This document shows, piece after piece, positions 1-7,270 of a DNA stretch of 64,000 nucleotides (the stretch's first letter is position 1; every line of letters starts with the position of its first letter). The notes under the pieces are model-generated. The model worked only from the letters and a program-made list of their open reading frames with translations, was not told where the DNA came from and searched no databases. This stretch comes from CAIVAT01 sp964455285 (GTDB lineage Bacteria; Bacteroidota; Bacteroidia; Bacteroidales; FEN-979): positions 1-64,000 of the forward strand of contig CAYVVG010000007.1 in NCBI GenBank assembly GCA_964455285.1, given 5' to 3'. A program made the translations under genes and the position numbers.

Positions 1-124
1 GAGGATCGATATAAGCCTTCCATGTACCAACCAGTTTCCCATCTTCGAATATACCTACACCGATCTGGCATATCGTTGATTGATCAGGGTTGGCGGTTTC
101 AACATCTAAAGAGTAGAATTTCAT
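1..124 (-). CDS. 3'-5' exonuclease (DnaQ-like), N-terminal part only
   Basis: Only the first 41 codons lie inside the window; the gene runs off the left edge. The translation begins MKFYSLDVETANPDQ and continues with a hydrophobic strand ending in G-V-G-I-F-E-D-G. D7-x-E9-T is exonuclease motif I of the DEDD/DnaQ superfamily, whose two acidic residues bind a catalytic metal. Family members remove nucleotides from 3' ends in proofreading, repair or RNA trimming. The start codon overlaps the stop of the upstream WYL regulator (ATGA, 4 bases), so the two are translationally coupled. A longer DNA polymerase III epsilon-type protein cannot be excluded. The other motifs are outside the window, so activity is inferred from one motif. 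Confidence 0.75.
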   Translation of the reverse strand, partial: MKFYSLDVETANPDQSTICQIGVGIFEDGKLVGTWKAYIDP

Positions 125-1029
125 GCTTTTTCATTTATTGCGATGGCATTTCTGTGAATACTGACAATCTCCTCTCTCAGACTTTTAGGCGAAATCACTT
201 CAACGGTATCCCTGTGATAAAGAATTTCCATTATCAGGTCGATGGTTACATAAAGATGCAGCTTAATCCTCAGTTCTTCTTCATCGTCTCGAAGTATCGT
301 TTGAGATTCATGTAATGGATAGCTTCTGATGTATTTCCCATGATCAGGTTCAATAGATAGAATTATTTCTTCAGGGTTACCATGATCTGGATTAATTACC
401 CCAAAACAATGACGGAAAATTTCATTGACATCAAGATTTTTAGGGTAATCGAATCTTTTGGGGGTGTAGGAAAACTCTATTACCCTATCCAATCCAAATG
501 TCTTCAGTCTATTAGCATTTACATCCTTTGCTAACAAATACCATCGTCCTTTTGATTCTTTGAGAGCCAACGGCTCCACTACTCTTTCGATAGGATCATC
601 ATATTCATATTTCTGATGGATAAGGTTTATGACAATATGGTTTTTAATAGCATGAAGTAACCCATAAAAGTGATGAATTCCTTTCGCTTTTCGTTTCTCG
701 AAAAACATATATTTTGAAACATCACTCATGATATTCAGGGAGTTGATCATGTCAAAGGATTCAAGCATGCTGTTATTCAGGTCGGATTGCTGGTCATTAG
801 CAATATAATATTCCTTGGTTGACAAGTTACACTGGATATCAATGTTAAAGAGGGATCGTATTTCATTCAGATCACGCTGGAAGGTTCGAATGGAAATAGA
901 GAACGGACGATCCTGAAATTCCGATTCTTTCAATAGGTACTGTTTGATCTCCTCGAAGGTTGAATTGTTTCCTCGTTGAAGTTTCTTTATGATAGCCCCA
1001 TATCTGAAGAAATAATCCTGTTTTGCCAT
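121..1029 (-). CDS. WYL-domain transcriptional regulator
   Basis: About 302 residues. The N-terminal 70 residues form a winged helix-turn-helix (RTFQRDLNEIRSLFNIDI is the recognition region). The C-terminal half contains a WYL domain with KGRWYLLAKD and the downstream R-x-K-T-F-G-L-D-R strand. WYL regulators sense nucleic acid or nucleotide ligands, and many (BrxR/CapW type) repress phage-defence genes. I chose the ATG at 1029 because the open frame upstream runs through a good -7 box and an operator; a start at 1104 would lie inside that operator. The gene overlaps the exonuclease start by 4 bases and is divergent from the AAA+ gene. Two inverted repeats upstream suggest it controls itself and its divergent neighbour. 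The family call is firm; the ligand is unknown. Confidence 0.85.
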   Translation of the reverse strand: MAKQDYFFRYGAIIKKLQRGNNSTFEEIKQYLLKESEFQDRPFSISIRTFQRDLNEIRSLFNIDIQCNLSTKEYYIANDQQSDLNNSMLESFDMINSLNIMSDVSKYMFFEKRKAKGIHHFYGLLHAIKNHIVINLIHQKYEYDDPIERVVEPLALKESKGRWYLLAKDVNANRLKTFGLDRVIEFSYTPKRFDYPKNLDVNEIFRHCFGVINPDHGNPEEIILSIEPDHGKYIRSYPLHESQTILRDDEEELRIKLHLYVTIDLIMEILYHRDTVEVISPKSLREEIVSIHRNAIAINEKA

Positions 1030-1074
1030 GGTAACCCGTTTACTATAAAAATGAATACGTGTCTTCGCTTTGTA

Positions 1075-1082
1075 CAAATGTA
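1075..1082 (-). promoter_or_regulatory. -7 box of the WYL regulator promoter
   Basis: On the minus strand this reads TACATTTG, a full match to the Bacteroidetes -7 consensus TAnnTTTG. A TTTG lies at 1100..1097, 14 nt upstream, inside the inverted repeat at 1091-1111. Transcription would start about 1067 and the first ATG is at 1029. Confidence 0.55.
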
Positions 1083-1090
1083 AAGAACCG

Positions 1091-1111
1091 CAACGACAAA
1101 TCATGTCGTTG
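1091..1111. promoter_or_regulatory. Operator 1, perfect inverted repeat upstream of the WYL gene
   Basis: CAACGACA, five spacer bases, TGTCGTTG: perfect 8-base arms. Its edge lies exactly 8 nt upstream of the minus-strand -7 box, covering the expected -33 region, so a bound protein would block the WYL promoter. The same left arm recurs at 1158. Confidence 0.6.
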
Positions 1112-1157
1112 CCGAGGAAATTAAAATGTATCGAATGGATATCTCATCTTCCAAACG

Positions 1158-1178
1158 CAACGACATACTTTGGCGTTA
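1158..1178. promoter_or_regulatory. Operator 2, copy of operator 1 upstream of the AAA+ gene
   Basis: CAACGACA, five spacer bases, TGGCGTTA: the left arm is identical to operator 1 and the right arm matches it at 6 of 8 bases. Its edge lies exactly 8 nt from the plus-strand -7 box at 1187, the same geometry as operator 1 has with its own promoter. The start-to-start distance between the two operators is 67 bp. Confidence 0.5.
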
Positions 1179-1186
1179 CACGATGT

Positions 1187-1194
1187 TACTTTTG
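1187..1194 (+). promoter_or_regulatory. -7 box of the AAA+ ATPase promoter
   Basis: TACTTTTG matches TAnnTTTG. A TTTG sits at 1169-1172 with a 14-base gap, mirroring the minus-strand promoter. Transcription should start near 1201, which makes the ATG at 1219 the first usable start. Confidence 0.5.
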
Positions 1195-1218
1195 ACCCTG
1201 AATTTAACATCCAATACC

Positions 1219-2334
1219 ATGAACTCCACAACAATCAACCTAAATCACATTCAATCAAAATCCTTCGAGCTTGAAAAAACTTCATCAAAAATCAGTTTGG
1301 GTGATGTGTTTGCTGAGCGAAACGGCTCATACCTAAATGAGTTTAACCTGTTTCTCGCCCATTTCAATTCGATCCCGAATTTTATTCATGAGATCAACAT
1401 TGACTGCAAGAAAGCGAACAAATGGTTTGTAGACTCATACAAAGTGGAACTTAAAGAACTATATTATGACAAGAGGTATTTTAATGGCAGCAAGAATGCT
1501 GAGTATGACGATGTTTTTTATTTCCTTTATGATGATCTCATCGTGTATTTTGACACCAACCAATCAAAAGTAAGATTCCTGTTTCGAAAGACTGATGCCT
1601 CAAAAGTTGATTCTATTATTTCAGGGCTCAAGAAATTCAAGGAAAACAAGTCCAAACGAAAACCAGAAATCTCAATTTTATACAACTCTCGGTTCGGCAT
1701 CACCACAAAGACCCTGCAAATCTTGAAACCAAAATTGAATCTGGAGCATAACTACAACGATGATTTTGCAGAGGTTCACCAGACGATTGTGAAACGGTTA
1801 TCTAAGAAAAATGATAAGGGGATTGTTTTACTTCATGGAAAAAGTGGGACAGGTAAAACGTTTTACATCAGGCACTTAATCTCTACGCTAAATAAAAATG
1901 TGATTTTCCTACCGCCAAACATGGCTGCGAGCATTACCAACCCAGACTTGATCTCAATCCTGATTGACAATCCGAACTCAATATTTGTCATTGAGGATGC
2001 CGAGAACATCGTTATCGACAGGGAGAAGGAGGGTCATTCACCAGTAACAGCCTTACTCAACATTTCTGATGGATTACTTTCAGATTGCCTCAACATTCAA
2101 GTCATTTGTTCATTCAATACCGATCTTTCAAGGATTGATAGTGCTCTGCTAAGGAAGGGTAGGCTAATCGCCAACTATGAGTTCAAAGAGTTAAAACCCG
2201 AAAAGGCGCAAATGTTATCACAAAAGCTGGGGTTCTCAGGAAGTATCAGTTCCCCAATGACATTAACGGCAATCTACAATCAGGATGAGAGGGACTTCTC
2301 GCAAATGAAAAAACGGAATCCAATTGGGTTTTAA
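1219..2334 (+). CDS. AAA+ family ATPase with unknown N-terminal domain
   Basis: 371 residues from the ATG at 1219; the frame is open further upstream, but that part contains the promoter. Residues 1 to about 180 are a domain I do not recognise. The C-terminal half is an AAA+ module: Walker A GKSGTGKT (about 208-215), Walker B FVIEDAE (about 257-263), a sensor-1 segment CSFNTD and an arginine-bearing RKGRL near 312. The arrangement recalls classic AAA remodelling ATPases (BCS1/proteasome-like) rather than DnaA. It is convergent with the UVR-like gene and divergent from the WYL regulator, which probably controls it. The substrate is unknown. Within a defence hypothesis it would be the energy-using component next to the exonuclease. 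Confidence 0.8.
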   Translation: MNSTTINLNHIQSKSFELEKTSSKISLGDVFAERNGSYLNEFNLFLAHFNSIPNFIHEINIDCKKANKWFVDSYKVELKELYYDKRYFNGSKNAEYDDVFYFLYDDLIVYFDTNQSKVRFLFRKTDASKVDSIISGLKKFKENKSKRKPEISILYNSRFGITTKTLQILKPKLNLEHNYNDDFAEVHQTIVKRLSKKNDKGIVLLHGKSGTGKTFYIRHLISTLNKNVIFLPPNMAASITNPDLISILIDNPNSIFVIEDAENIVIDREKEGHSPVTALLNISDGLLSDCLNIQVICSFNTDLSRIDSALLRKGRLIANYEFKELKPEKAQMLSQKLGFSGSISSPMTLTAIYNQDERDFSQMKKRNPIGF

Positions 2335-2358
2335 CCAAATGTCTTTCTGTTTACACAA

Positions 2359-2811
2359 TCAGTTTTGTAACGCTGGGGGCTCTAATCCAATTTTAAAGAA
2401 TTGCTTTAGTAACTCACAGTAGAAGTAGCAGATGATCTCTTTGGCTTCCAGATCATGAAGTTTAAAATATGCGATTCCTTTTTTTTTAATGTATTCGAGC
2501 ATGACCTCTTGTTCAAGGTGACGCTCCACATCTCTTAAATCAGCAGCTCGTTCATATTCCTGTTTTCCTATAGAATCCATTTTCTGCTGACGAATCTCAA
2601 GCAACTTTGTGTATTTCGATTTCCCATTATCAGATAAGTAATCCGTCACAATGGAAGTTTTATCGTAAGGTTCAGAATATATGCGATAACCAAGGTCTTT
2701 AATTTCTTTGAAGACTTTGCGGATTTCATCACCCTCGGTGAAATTTTGCTCATCTGTAACAACTTTTCTGCATAGTTGATTCAGTCTGTCAATGAGTTCA
2801 TCAACCATCAT
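2359..2811 (-). CDS. Small protein with a UVR-like motif, function unknown
   Basis: 150 residues from the first of two consecutive ATGs (2811 and 2808). A longer frame starting at 2877 is rejected because its extra codons are the terminator hairpin at 2851-2875. Residues about 85-115 (KMDSIGKQEYERAADLRDVERHL) resemble the UVR helical hairpin of UvrB, UvrC, ClpC and McsA, which mediates protein-protein contact. The rest is charged and helical. There is no signal peptide. It follows a terminator, so it probably has its own promoter, though no clear -7 box is seen. The name is based on motif resemblance only. Confidence 0.65.
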   Translation of the reverse strand: MMVDELIDRLNQLCRKVVTDEQNFTEGDEIRKVFKEIKDLGYRIYSEPYDKTSIVTDYLSDNGKSKYTKLLEIRQQKMDSIGKQEYERAADLRDVERHLEQEVMLEYIKKKGIAYFKLHDLEAKEIICYFYCELLKQFFKIGLEPPALQN

Positions 2812-2850
2812 ATGACAAGTAATTTGGTAAATGGTGGCAAAAAAGAAAGA

Positions 2851-2878
2851 GGTTACGAAACAATGTTTCGTAACCAAG
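2851..2878 (-). terminator. Intrinsic terminator, minus strand
   Basis: Perfect inverted repeat: GGTTACGAAAC at 2851-2861, three-base loop, GTTTCGTAACC at 2865-2875. On the minus strand it is followed by TCTTTCTTTTTT, the expected U-rich tract. It closes the operon formed by the DnaA-like, unknown and zinc-finger genes. Confidence 0.75.
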
Positions 2879-2898
2879 GCATATAAACCAATTATCCG

Positions 2899-3150
2899 CT
2901 AAAGTGCTGGCTCGTGATGTCCCTTATGTGCACCTTTCGCATGTTTCGGGCATGTATTAAAGGTTAGGGCTGCAATGGTAGAATGCGTAATACCACAGAA
3001 TTTACAGGTATATTTAGCCTTTTCGCTACCCTGATAAAGTGAATGTTTTCCTTTTCCTTGCCCGTTAGGGTGCTTGGGACATGCATTAAAAGTCAGATTT
3101 GATACGCTGTTGGATTTTAAACCGCAGTATTCACAATAAACATTAGGCAT
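2899..3150 (-). CDS. Double zinc-finger small protein
   Basis: 83 residues made of two copies of one finger. Copy 1 is YCEYCG then T-F-N-A-CPKHPNG; copy 2 is YTCKFCG then T-F-N-T-CPKHAKG. Each has C-x2-C-G, about 16 residues, C-x2-H, followed by G-x-x-K-G-x-H. Such compact double fingers are common in Bacteroidetes mobile elements but have no assigned function that I know of; nucleic-acid or protein binding is the natural guess. It is the last gene of the minus-strand operon, 30 bases after the 210-residue unknown gene and just before the terminator. Confidence 0.8.
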   Translation of the reverse strand: MPNVYCEYCGLKSNSVSNLTFNACPKHPNGQGKGKHSLYQGSEKAKYTCKFCGITHSTIAALTFNTCPKHAKGAHKGHHEPAL

Positions 3151-3180
3151 GGTCTTAAAATTTAATTTTACCTACTCTGG

Positions 3181-3810
3181 TTAGTTTTCGGTATCCCTAT
3201 GTTTGATCTCTTGATGATTCTGGATTGTTAACACAACATCGATCCAGATGTCCTCAACGTCAAGTAAATCCTGATAAGATAAAATACTATGTAGTGTTAA
3301 ATCATGAAATAGGTAGCAGTGACTAAAACCAGATAGTGGGTGATTCTCATGGAATATTTCTCGGTGATCGGTCTTGAAGAGCCAATCCTTATGGTTCTTG
3401 CTCTCTCCTTTCGGCTCATCATCTTTTACCTTGTGAAACATGATTGGTTTACACTCGAAAAAAGGGTTCCCTTCTAAGTCAGGGATATGGGAGTATTTAT
3501 TCTCGGCAAAGAAACTAAGTTCAAATTCGATTTCATAATCCATGATAAATGGATCAGGCTTCTTCATTAAACTTACTATCTCCTTCTCCAGTAATTCTGC
3601 ATGCTCATAAGCTGCTTCCCCTTTTTGCGCCAACAATGAATTTAAATCACATAGCTGTTTAATGGCTTCTTCCGTGAATACAAAGTCCTTATTTTTTAAC
3701 TGTTTCCGTTCCCTTAAAATAACATCTGGACTTTTATCGTGATATCGATGCAATAGGTTGGCATACCCCAGACGGGCTTGCTTCAAAAACATTTTATCAT
3801 ATTTGCTCAT
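3181..3810 (-). CDS. Conserved-looking protein of unknown function, partner of the DnaA-like ATPase
   Basis: 210 residues from the ATG at 3810, one base after the stop of the DnaA-like gene; an upstream in-frame start at 3885 would lie inside that gene. The N-terminal third is basic and helical. The C-terminal third is rich in H, D and E with aromatic strands (FIMDYEIEFELSFFAE; GFSHCYLFHDLTLHSILSYQDLL). There is no signal peptide or membrane segment and I recognise no family. Tight coupling to the ATPase suggests they work together, for example as loader and accessory factor in element replication, but this rests on position alone. Confidence 0.7.
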   Translation of the reverse strand: MSKYDKMFLKQARLGYANLLHRYHDKSPDVILRERKQLKNKDFVFTEEAIKQLCDLNSLLAQKGEAAYEHAELLEKEIVSLMKKPDPFIMDYEIEFELSFFAENKYSHIPDLEGNPFFECKPIMFHKVKDDEPKGESKNHKDWLFKTDHREIFHENHPLSGFSHCYLFHDLTLHSILSYQDLLDVEDIWIDVVLTIQNHQEIKHRDTEN

Positions 3811-3811
3811 A

Positions 3812-4669
3812 TTATTTAAGTAAGGTGCTATTTGCAATAAGTTTGATGAAGTGACCTTCAGCTTCCCTAATGTCGTTGTACTCAATGGAAAGTAGTTCCC
3901 TTAATATGGAATCGGAAAGTTCCATATTATAACGTTTTGCCTTTTCATTAAGAATTCTTCCTAAAGTCTGAGAATCCGCCATTCCCAAATTCACTGTCAA
4001 TCCGTTTGAAATTCTGGATAATAATCGATCATTGATCTGTTTAAGCTCTGATGGTAAAATCGAGGCAGAGAAGACTAATTGGCGTTCTCTGCTCAGTAGG
4101 AGATCAATAGCTTGTATTAAAACGTCTTGAGTTTTCTCTTTACCAGCCAAACAATGAATGTCATCAATCAGCAATATGTCCTGTTCTGACAGATATTCTA
4201 TGAATTCCGAGAAAAGATTATTTTTTACTGAATTAACCATCATTTCACAGAAATGCTCTGATGGCAAGTATAGAACGGCTGCTTCATGATTATTACTTTT
4301 CACTTTATTTACAATAGCATGCATCAAATGAGTTTTCCCCGACCCAACTGAACCAAATATGAACAAAGGGTTATAAATATTAGGATGTGACCCCTCGGCA
4401 ATGGAAATAGCATGTGAACGTGCAAGTTTATTGCAATTACCCTCAATGAAATTCTCAAATACATAGTCTGAACAGATTACATTTTTTTCAAGCAAGTACA
4501 TCTGACTGCGGAGAGGGCAAATTAACCTTGATAGCTGATTGAGACTATTGTCAATATACTTTAGTGCTGGTGCTTCTTGTTTGCAATAATTTAGAAGGTC
4601 GGTTATTCGATCACTGCATTGAAGTAACTTTATCTGTAGTCTTTCTAAATCCATAGTTTTTTTGTTCAT
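3812..4669 (-). CDS. DnaA-like AAA+ ATPase without the DNA-binding domain
   Basis: 285 residues. The N-terminal 70 residues are helical and variable. The core has Walker A GSVGSGKT (106-113), Walker B ILLIDD (165-170), the DnaA-type arginine-finger region DRLLSRISNGL (214-224) and a sensor-II helix NDIREAEGHF. The protein ends there, whereas chromosomal DnaA continues for about 90 residues with domain IV that binds DnaA boxes. The architecture is closer to Hda, DnaC or phage helicase loaders: an ATPase that engages DnaA or helicase but needs a partner to touch DNA. It heads a three-gene operon and is divergent from the AT-hook gene. An initiator or loader role for the integrated element is inferred. 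Confidence 0.8.
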   Translation of the reverse strand: MNKKTMDLERLQIKLLQCSDRITDLLNYCKQEAPALKYIDNSLNQLSRLICPLRSQMYLLEKNVICSDYVFENFIEGNCNKLARSHAISIAEGSHPNIYNPLFIFGSVGSGKTHLMHAIVNKVKSNNHEAAVLYLPSEHFCEMMVNSVKNNLFSEFIEYLSEQDILLIDDIHCLAGKEKTQDVLIQAIDLLLSRERQLVFSASILPSELKQINDRLLSRISNGLTVNLGMADSQTLGRILNEKAKRYNMELSDSILRELLSIEYNDIREAEGHFIKLIANSTLLK

Positions 4670-4886
4670 ACCTCAGTTTGGAATTATTGGTTTTCTCAAC
4701 AAGTTGAAAAACCGTTCAGGATATAATTAATTACCAGAGTTCGCTTTGCCTTGAGCATTATTGTCACTTACACAATGCTAAAGTAAACCATCACTGCGCC
4801 AATAGGTGACGTTGTAAGAAACCAATGCTTTTTTATTTTTCAACTCTACAATGGAGCGATCAGACATTACAGACTATAGCAGATAT

Positions 4887-4916
4887 TTTGTATTCATTTG
4901 AAATCCCGTACCTTTG
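4887..4916 (+). promoter_or_regulatory. Promoter of the AT-hook gene
   Basis: TTTG at 4887-4890 and TACCTTTG at 4909-4916 with 18 bases between: a near-ideal Bacteroidetes promoter. Transcription should start about 4923, so the ATG at 4941 is the first start codon and the upstream TTG of the open frame is not used. Confidence 0.65.
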
Positions 4917-4940
4917 CAACCTAAACCCAATTCAAAAAAG

Positions 4941-5690
4941 ATGAGATCGATAAAATTTACAGATCAGGAATTAGATTCAATGATCGAAATGTATACGGCT
5001 GAGATGGAAGAAGCTCAACTGTATATCGCAAAGATTCAAGAACTTCTTAAGAAACTTGGTGCAAAACCAGAAAAAGCTGAGATTGTAGAAAAAGAGCCAA
5101 AGGTCGCCAAGAAGAGAGGTCGCAAGCCATCTGTAAAAGTTGTTGAAAAAGCCGAACCCAAGAAACGTGGCAGAAAACCTAAGGTAGTTGTACCCACACC
5201 TGAAGTAATTCTTCCTGTTAAACCTGTGAAGAAAGAAAAGAAGGTTGTCAAGACTATACCCACGGTTAAAGCTCCAGTTGAAAAGCCCAAAAAGGTTAAA
5301 GAACCTAAAAAGTTAGAACCTAAACCTTTACCCACAAAGCCAGCTCCAATTGCCGCAAAGGCGAAGAAGGAAGTGGTGAAACCTGAACCTAAGCCCCAAA
5401 AAGTGAAGGTTGAGAAGAAACCTGTTGTGAAACCAGCTCCTAAAAAGAAGCCCGAACCCAAGGTTGCTGAACAGGTGAAGGCAGTCGTTGATTCCCTGCT
5501 CACATCTCCAAAGAAGGAAGCGGTGAAAAAAGTGGCGAAGAAAAAAGTGGTACGGAAAACAAAACCTAAGGGCGTGACGCTGGTTAAGCTGAGTAAGCCA
5601 TTACCCAAAAAGGAGCCTGTAGTAGAGCCTATTACTGAGCCCGTTGGTGAACCGACTGTGGTTCCGACTGGAGAACAGCCTAAGGAATAA
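4941..5690 (+). CDS. Lys/Pro-rich AT-hook DNA-binding protein, histone H1-like
   Basis: 249 residues from the ATG at 4941, just downstream of a strong promoter. Residues 8-40 form a short coiled coil (DQELDSMIEMYTAEMEEAQL). Two AT-hooks KKRGRKP occur at 57-63 and 74-80, followed by about 150 residues of K/P/A/V-rich low-complexity sequence like histone H1 tails, and an acidic end. AT-hooks bind the minor groove of AT-rich DNA, which fits the AT-rich element it sits in. It is monocistronic with its own terminator. A role in compacting or silencing the element is plausible but inferred. The sequence bias also yields a long antisense open frame that is not real. Confidence 0.8.
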   Translation: MRSIKFTDQELDSMIEMYTAEMEEAQLYIAKIQELLKKLGAKPEKAEIVEKEPKVAKKRGRKPSVKVVEKAEPKKRGRKPKVVVPTPEVILPVKPVKKEKKVVKTIPTVKAPVEKPKKVKEPKKLEPKPLPTKPAPIAAKAKKEVVKPEPKPQKVKVEKKPVVKPAPKKKPEPKVAEQVKAVVDSLLTSPKKEAVKKVAKKKVVRKTKPKGVTLVKLSKPLPKKEPVVEPITEPVGEPTVVPTGEQPKE

Positions 5691-5710
5691 TCGGATCATG
5701 TGATCTTGAG

Positions 5711-5738
5711 AAAGCCTACCAGTTTGGTGGGCTTTTCT
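5711..5738 (+). terminator. Intrinsic terminator after the AT-hook gene
   Basis: AAAGCCTACC (5711-5720), five-base loop, GGTGGGCTTT (5726-5735) then T-rich sequence. The stem has one G-T wobble. It lies 21 bases after the stop codon. Confidence 0.75.
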
Positions 5739-5740
5739 TA

Positions 5741-6018
5741 TTAAAGCGCATAAACACCCCTCTATTCGTATTTGAATGTGGGATATAATATTGGATGTCT
5801 GTCGAATATATTGGTTTTCATGAAGAATTACTTTCCCTTAAACAACGATTTTCGACCTGTTTCAGGCGAATTGACCAAAAAAACAGCGGAAGTTGTTCGG
5901 AATCAAGATATACTACTGTAGCAACCTTGGTAGGTCGGGAAGCTGGTAAATTGAAACAGTCTTTGACCCCAAACAAAAACTGTCTTGCTCTATATATTCA
6001 AATCTTACTAATCTCGTG
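5741..6018. other. Intergenic stretch with no recognised content
   Basis: About 280 AT-rich bases between the AT-hook terminator and the convergent integrase. An open frame of 109 codons (5795-6124) crosses it, but its C-terminal third is antisense to the integrase, it has no promoter, and its composition is not protein-like. I see no gene here. Confidence 0.5.
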
Positions 6019-7239
6019 CTATAAAGAAGTGTACAGGGCTAAGTTTTCGGTGTTCTTCTTTGAAGCGTATCTTCTTAACATCACGTTCATATCACTCCAG
6101 CCACCTACCTCTGAGACGGTTTGAGGACCCAACACAGGAAGGAAGATCGTAGCAAAGGTCTTCCTTCCACTGTGAAAGGTGAGTAACTTGTACTTAGGTT
6201 CATAACTATGCTTGGGTGTATTGCCTGTAATCTTCCAGTGCTGCGTGATCTCCACCCATGTCTCAGGCATTTCATCTTTGATCTTATCAAACACCGTAGC
6301 AAGGTTATCCCGTATTTTCTGTTCACTGAGGTTATTATCAAAGGTCAACCTATCAATGATCTTTAGGGCTGACTTACTAAGTGGGTAGGTGAGCATCTTA
6401 TCATCTTTCTTACGGATAGTTGTACGTATCCAAGTCTGACCATTTTTAGGGTACAAATTAGCACGATCTTGTGCGAATTTACGAGCATCGTTAATACGTA
6501 ACCCTGTATTACATGCCAGTAGGAAGAGGTTAATGGCGTACTGTTGATTAACGCTGAACCCACTGAAGTCATAGTTCATCAGTGCATCATATTCAGCCCG
6601 TTCTAAACTGAAAAGGTTAACATCGTTAGTATAACCACCCAGCTCAATTTTAAACTTTCGCCAATCCCCTTCTACATCATTATCATCCAGAAATTTCTTG
6701 AAAGTCCTGAATCTTTTAAGGATGGTAGGGTTTGCAAGGTTCTTACCCAGCCAATATTGTTTAAGTTTTTCCATTTCCACCCTACTCACCTTCTCCATTG
6801 GGTAATTTTTACCCAGTACATCTTTCAAATCGTTAAAAATGGTTGTAAACAGCTTTTCTGAACCCTTACGAATAGTTTTCTTTTCGTACCATACTGTGAA
6901 CGCTTGGATAAGAGATTTTTCAACCTCAACCTTCTTTTCACCCTCATACATTATTTTAAGGTCTTTAGGCTTTGGGTAGTTGTTACCCAGCCCGTTTTCC
7001 TTCCAATAACCTTGTACGAGATCGTGTACTTTATCGTAAACGAGCTTGATCTTGTTTAATTTCTCACCGTTTGGGTCTTGCCAGAGTTTGACCCTGTTGG
7101 ATTCGTTTACAAAATCATCTTTAAAGGTGTGAACACCAGTGCCAAATTCGATACGGGTGCTGGCGTGGTTGTACACAACCTGAATTTCCTGTTGTCCAGC
7201 CTTGTTTGTGGTGGTTCTTAATCGATATTGAAGTTTCAT
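6019..7239 (-). CDS. Tyrosine site-specific recombinase (integrase)
   Basis: 406 residues, the usual length for Bacteroidetes integrases. The N-terminal 90 residues resemble an arm-type DNA-binding domain, the middle is a SAM-like core-binding domain, and the C-terminal half is catalytic. Visible catalytic positions are Arg in NTGLRINDA, Lys in the TTIRKKDDK turn, H-x-x-R in FHSGRKTFA, Trp in place of the second His in VGGWSD, and nucleophile Tyr in MLRRYAS. It cuts and rejoins DNA at attachment sites to integrate or excise the element. A 45-residue ORF lies directly upstream and a repeat-rich 120-base stretch about 420 bases beyond its start could be the attachment region. Confidence 0.92.
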   Translation of the reverse strand: MKLQYRLRTTTNKAGQQEIQVVYNHASTRIEFGTGVHTFKDDFVNESNRVKLWQDPNGEKLNKIKLVYDKVHDLVQGYWKENGLGNNYPKPKDLKIMYEGEKKVEVEKSLIQAFTVWYEKKTIRKGSEKLFTTIFNDLKDVLGKNYPMEKVSRVEMEKLKQYWLGKNLANPTILKRFRTFKKFLDDNDVEGDWRKFKIELGGYTNDVNLFSLERAEYDALMNYDFSGFSVNQQYAINLFLLACNTGLRINDARKFAQDRANLYPKNGQTWIRTTIRKKDDKMLTYPLSKSALKIIDRLTFDNNLSEQKIRDNLATVFDKIKDEMPETWVEITQHWKITGNTPKHSYEPKYKLLTFHSGRKTFATIFLPVLGPQTVSEVGGWSDMNVMLRRYASKKNTENLALYTSL

Positions 7240-7270
7240 AGGTCAAATTTTTTAAGGGTTAATACTTTGT

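Noticed and set aside
5795..6124. 109-codon open frame on the plus strand
   Set aside because: It runs into the antisense of the integrase gene, has no promoter or protein-like features, and its composition is random-looking.
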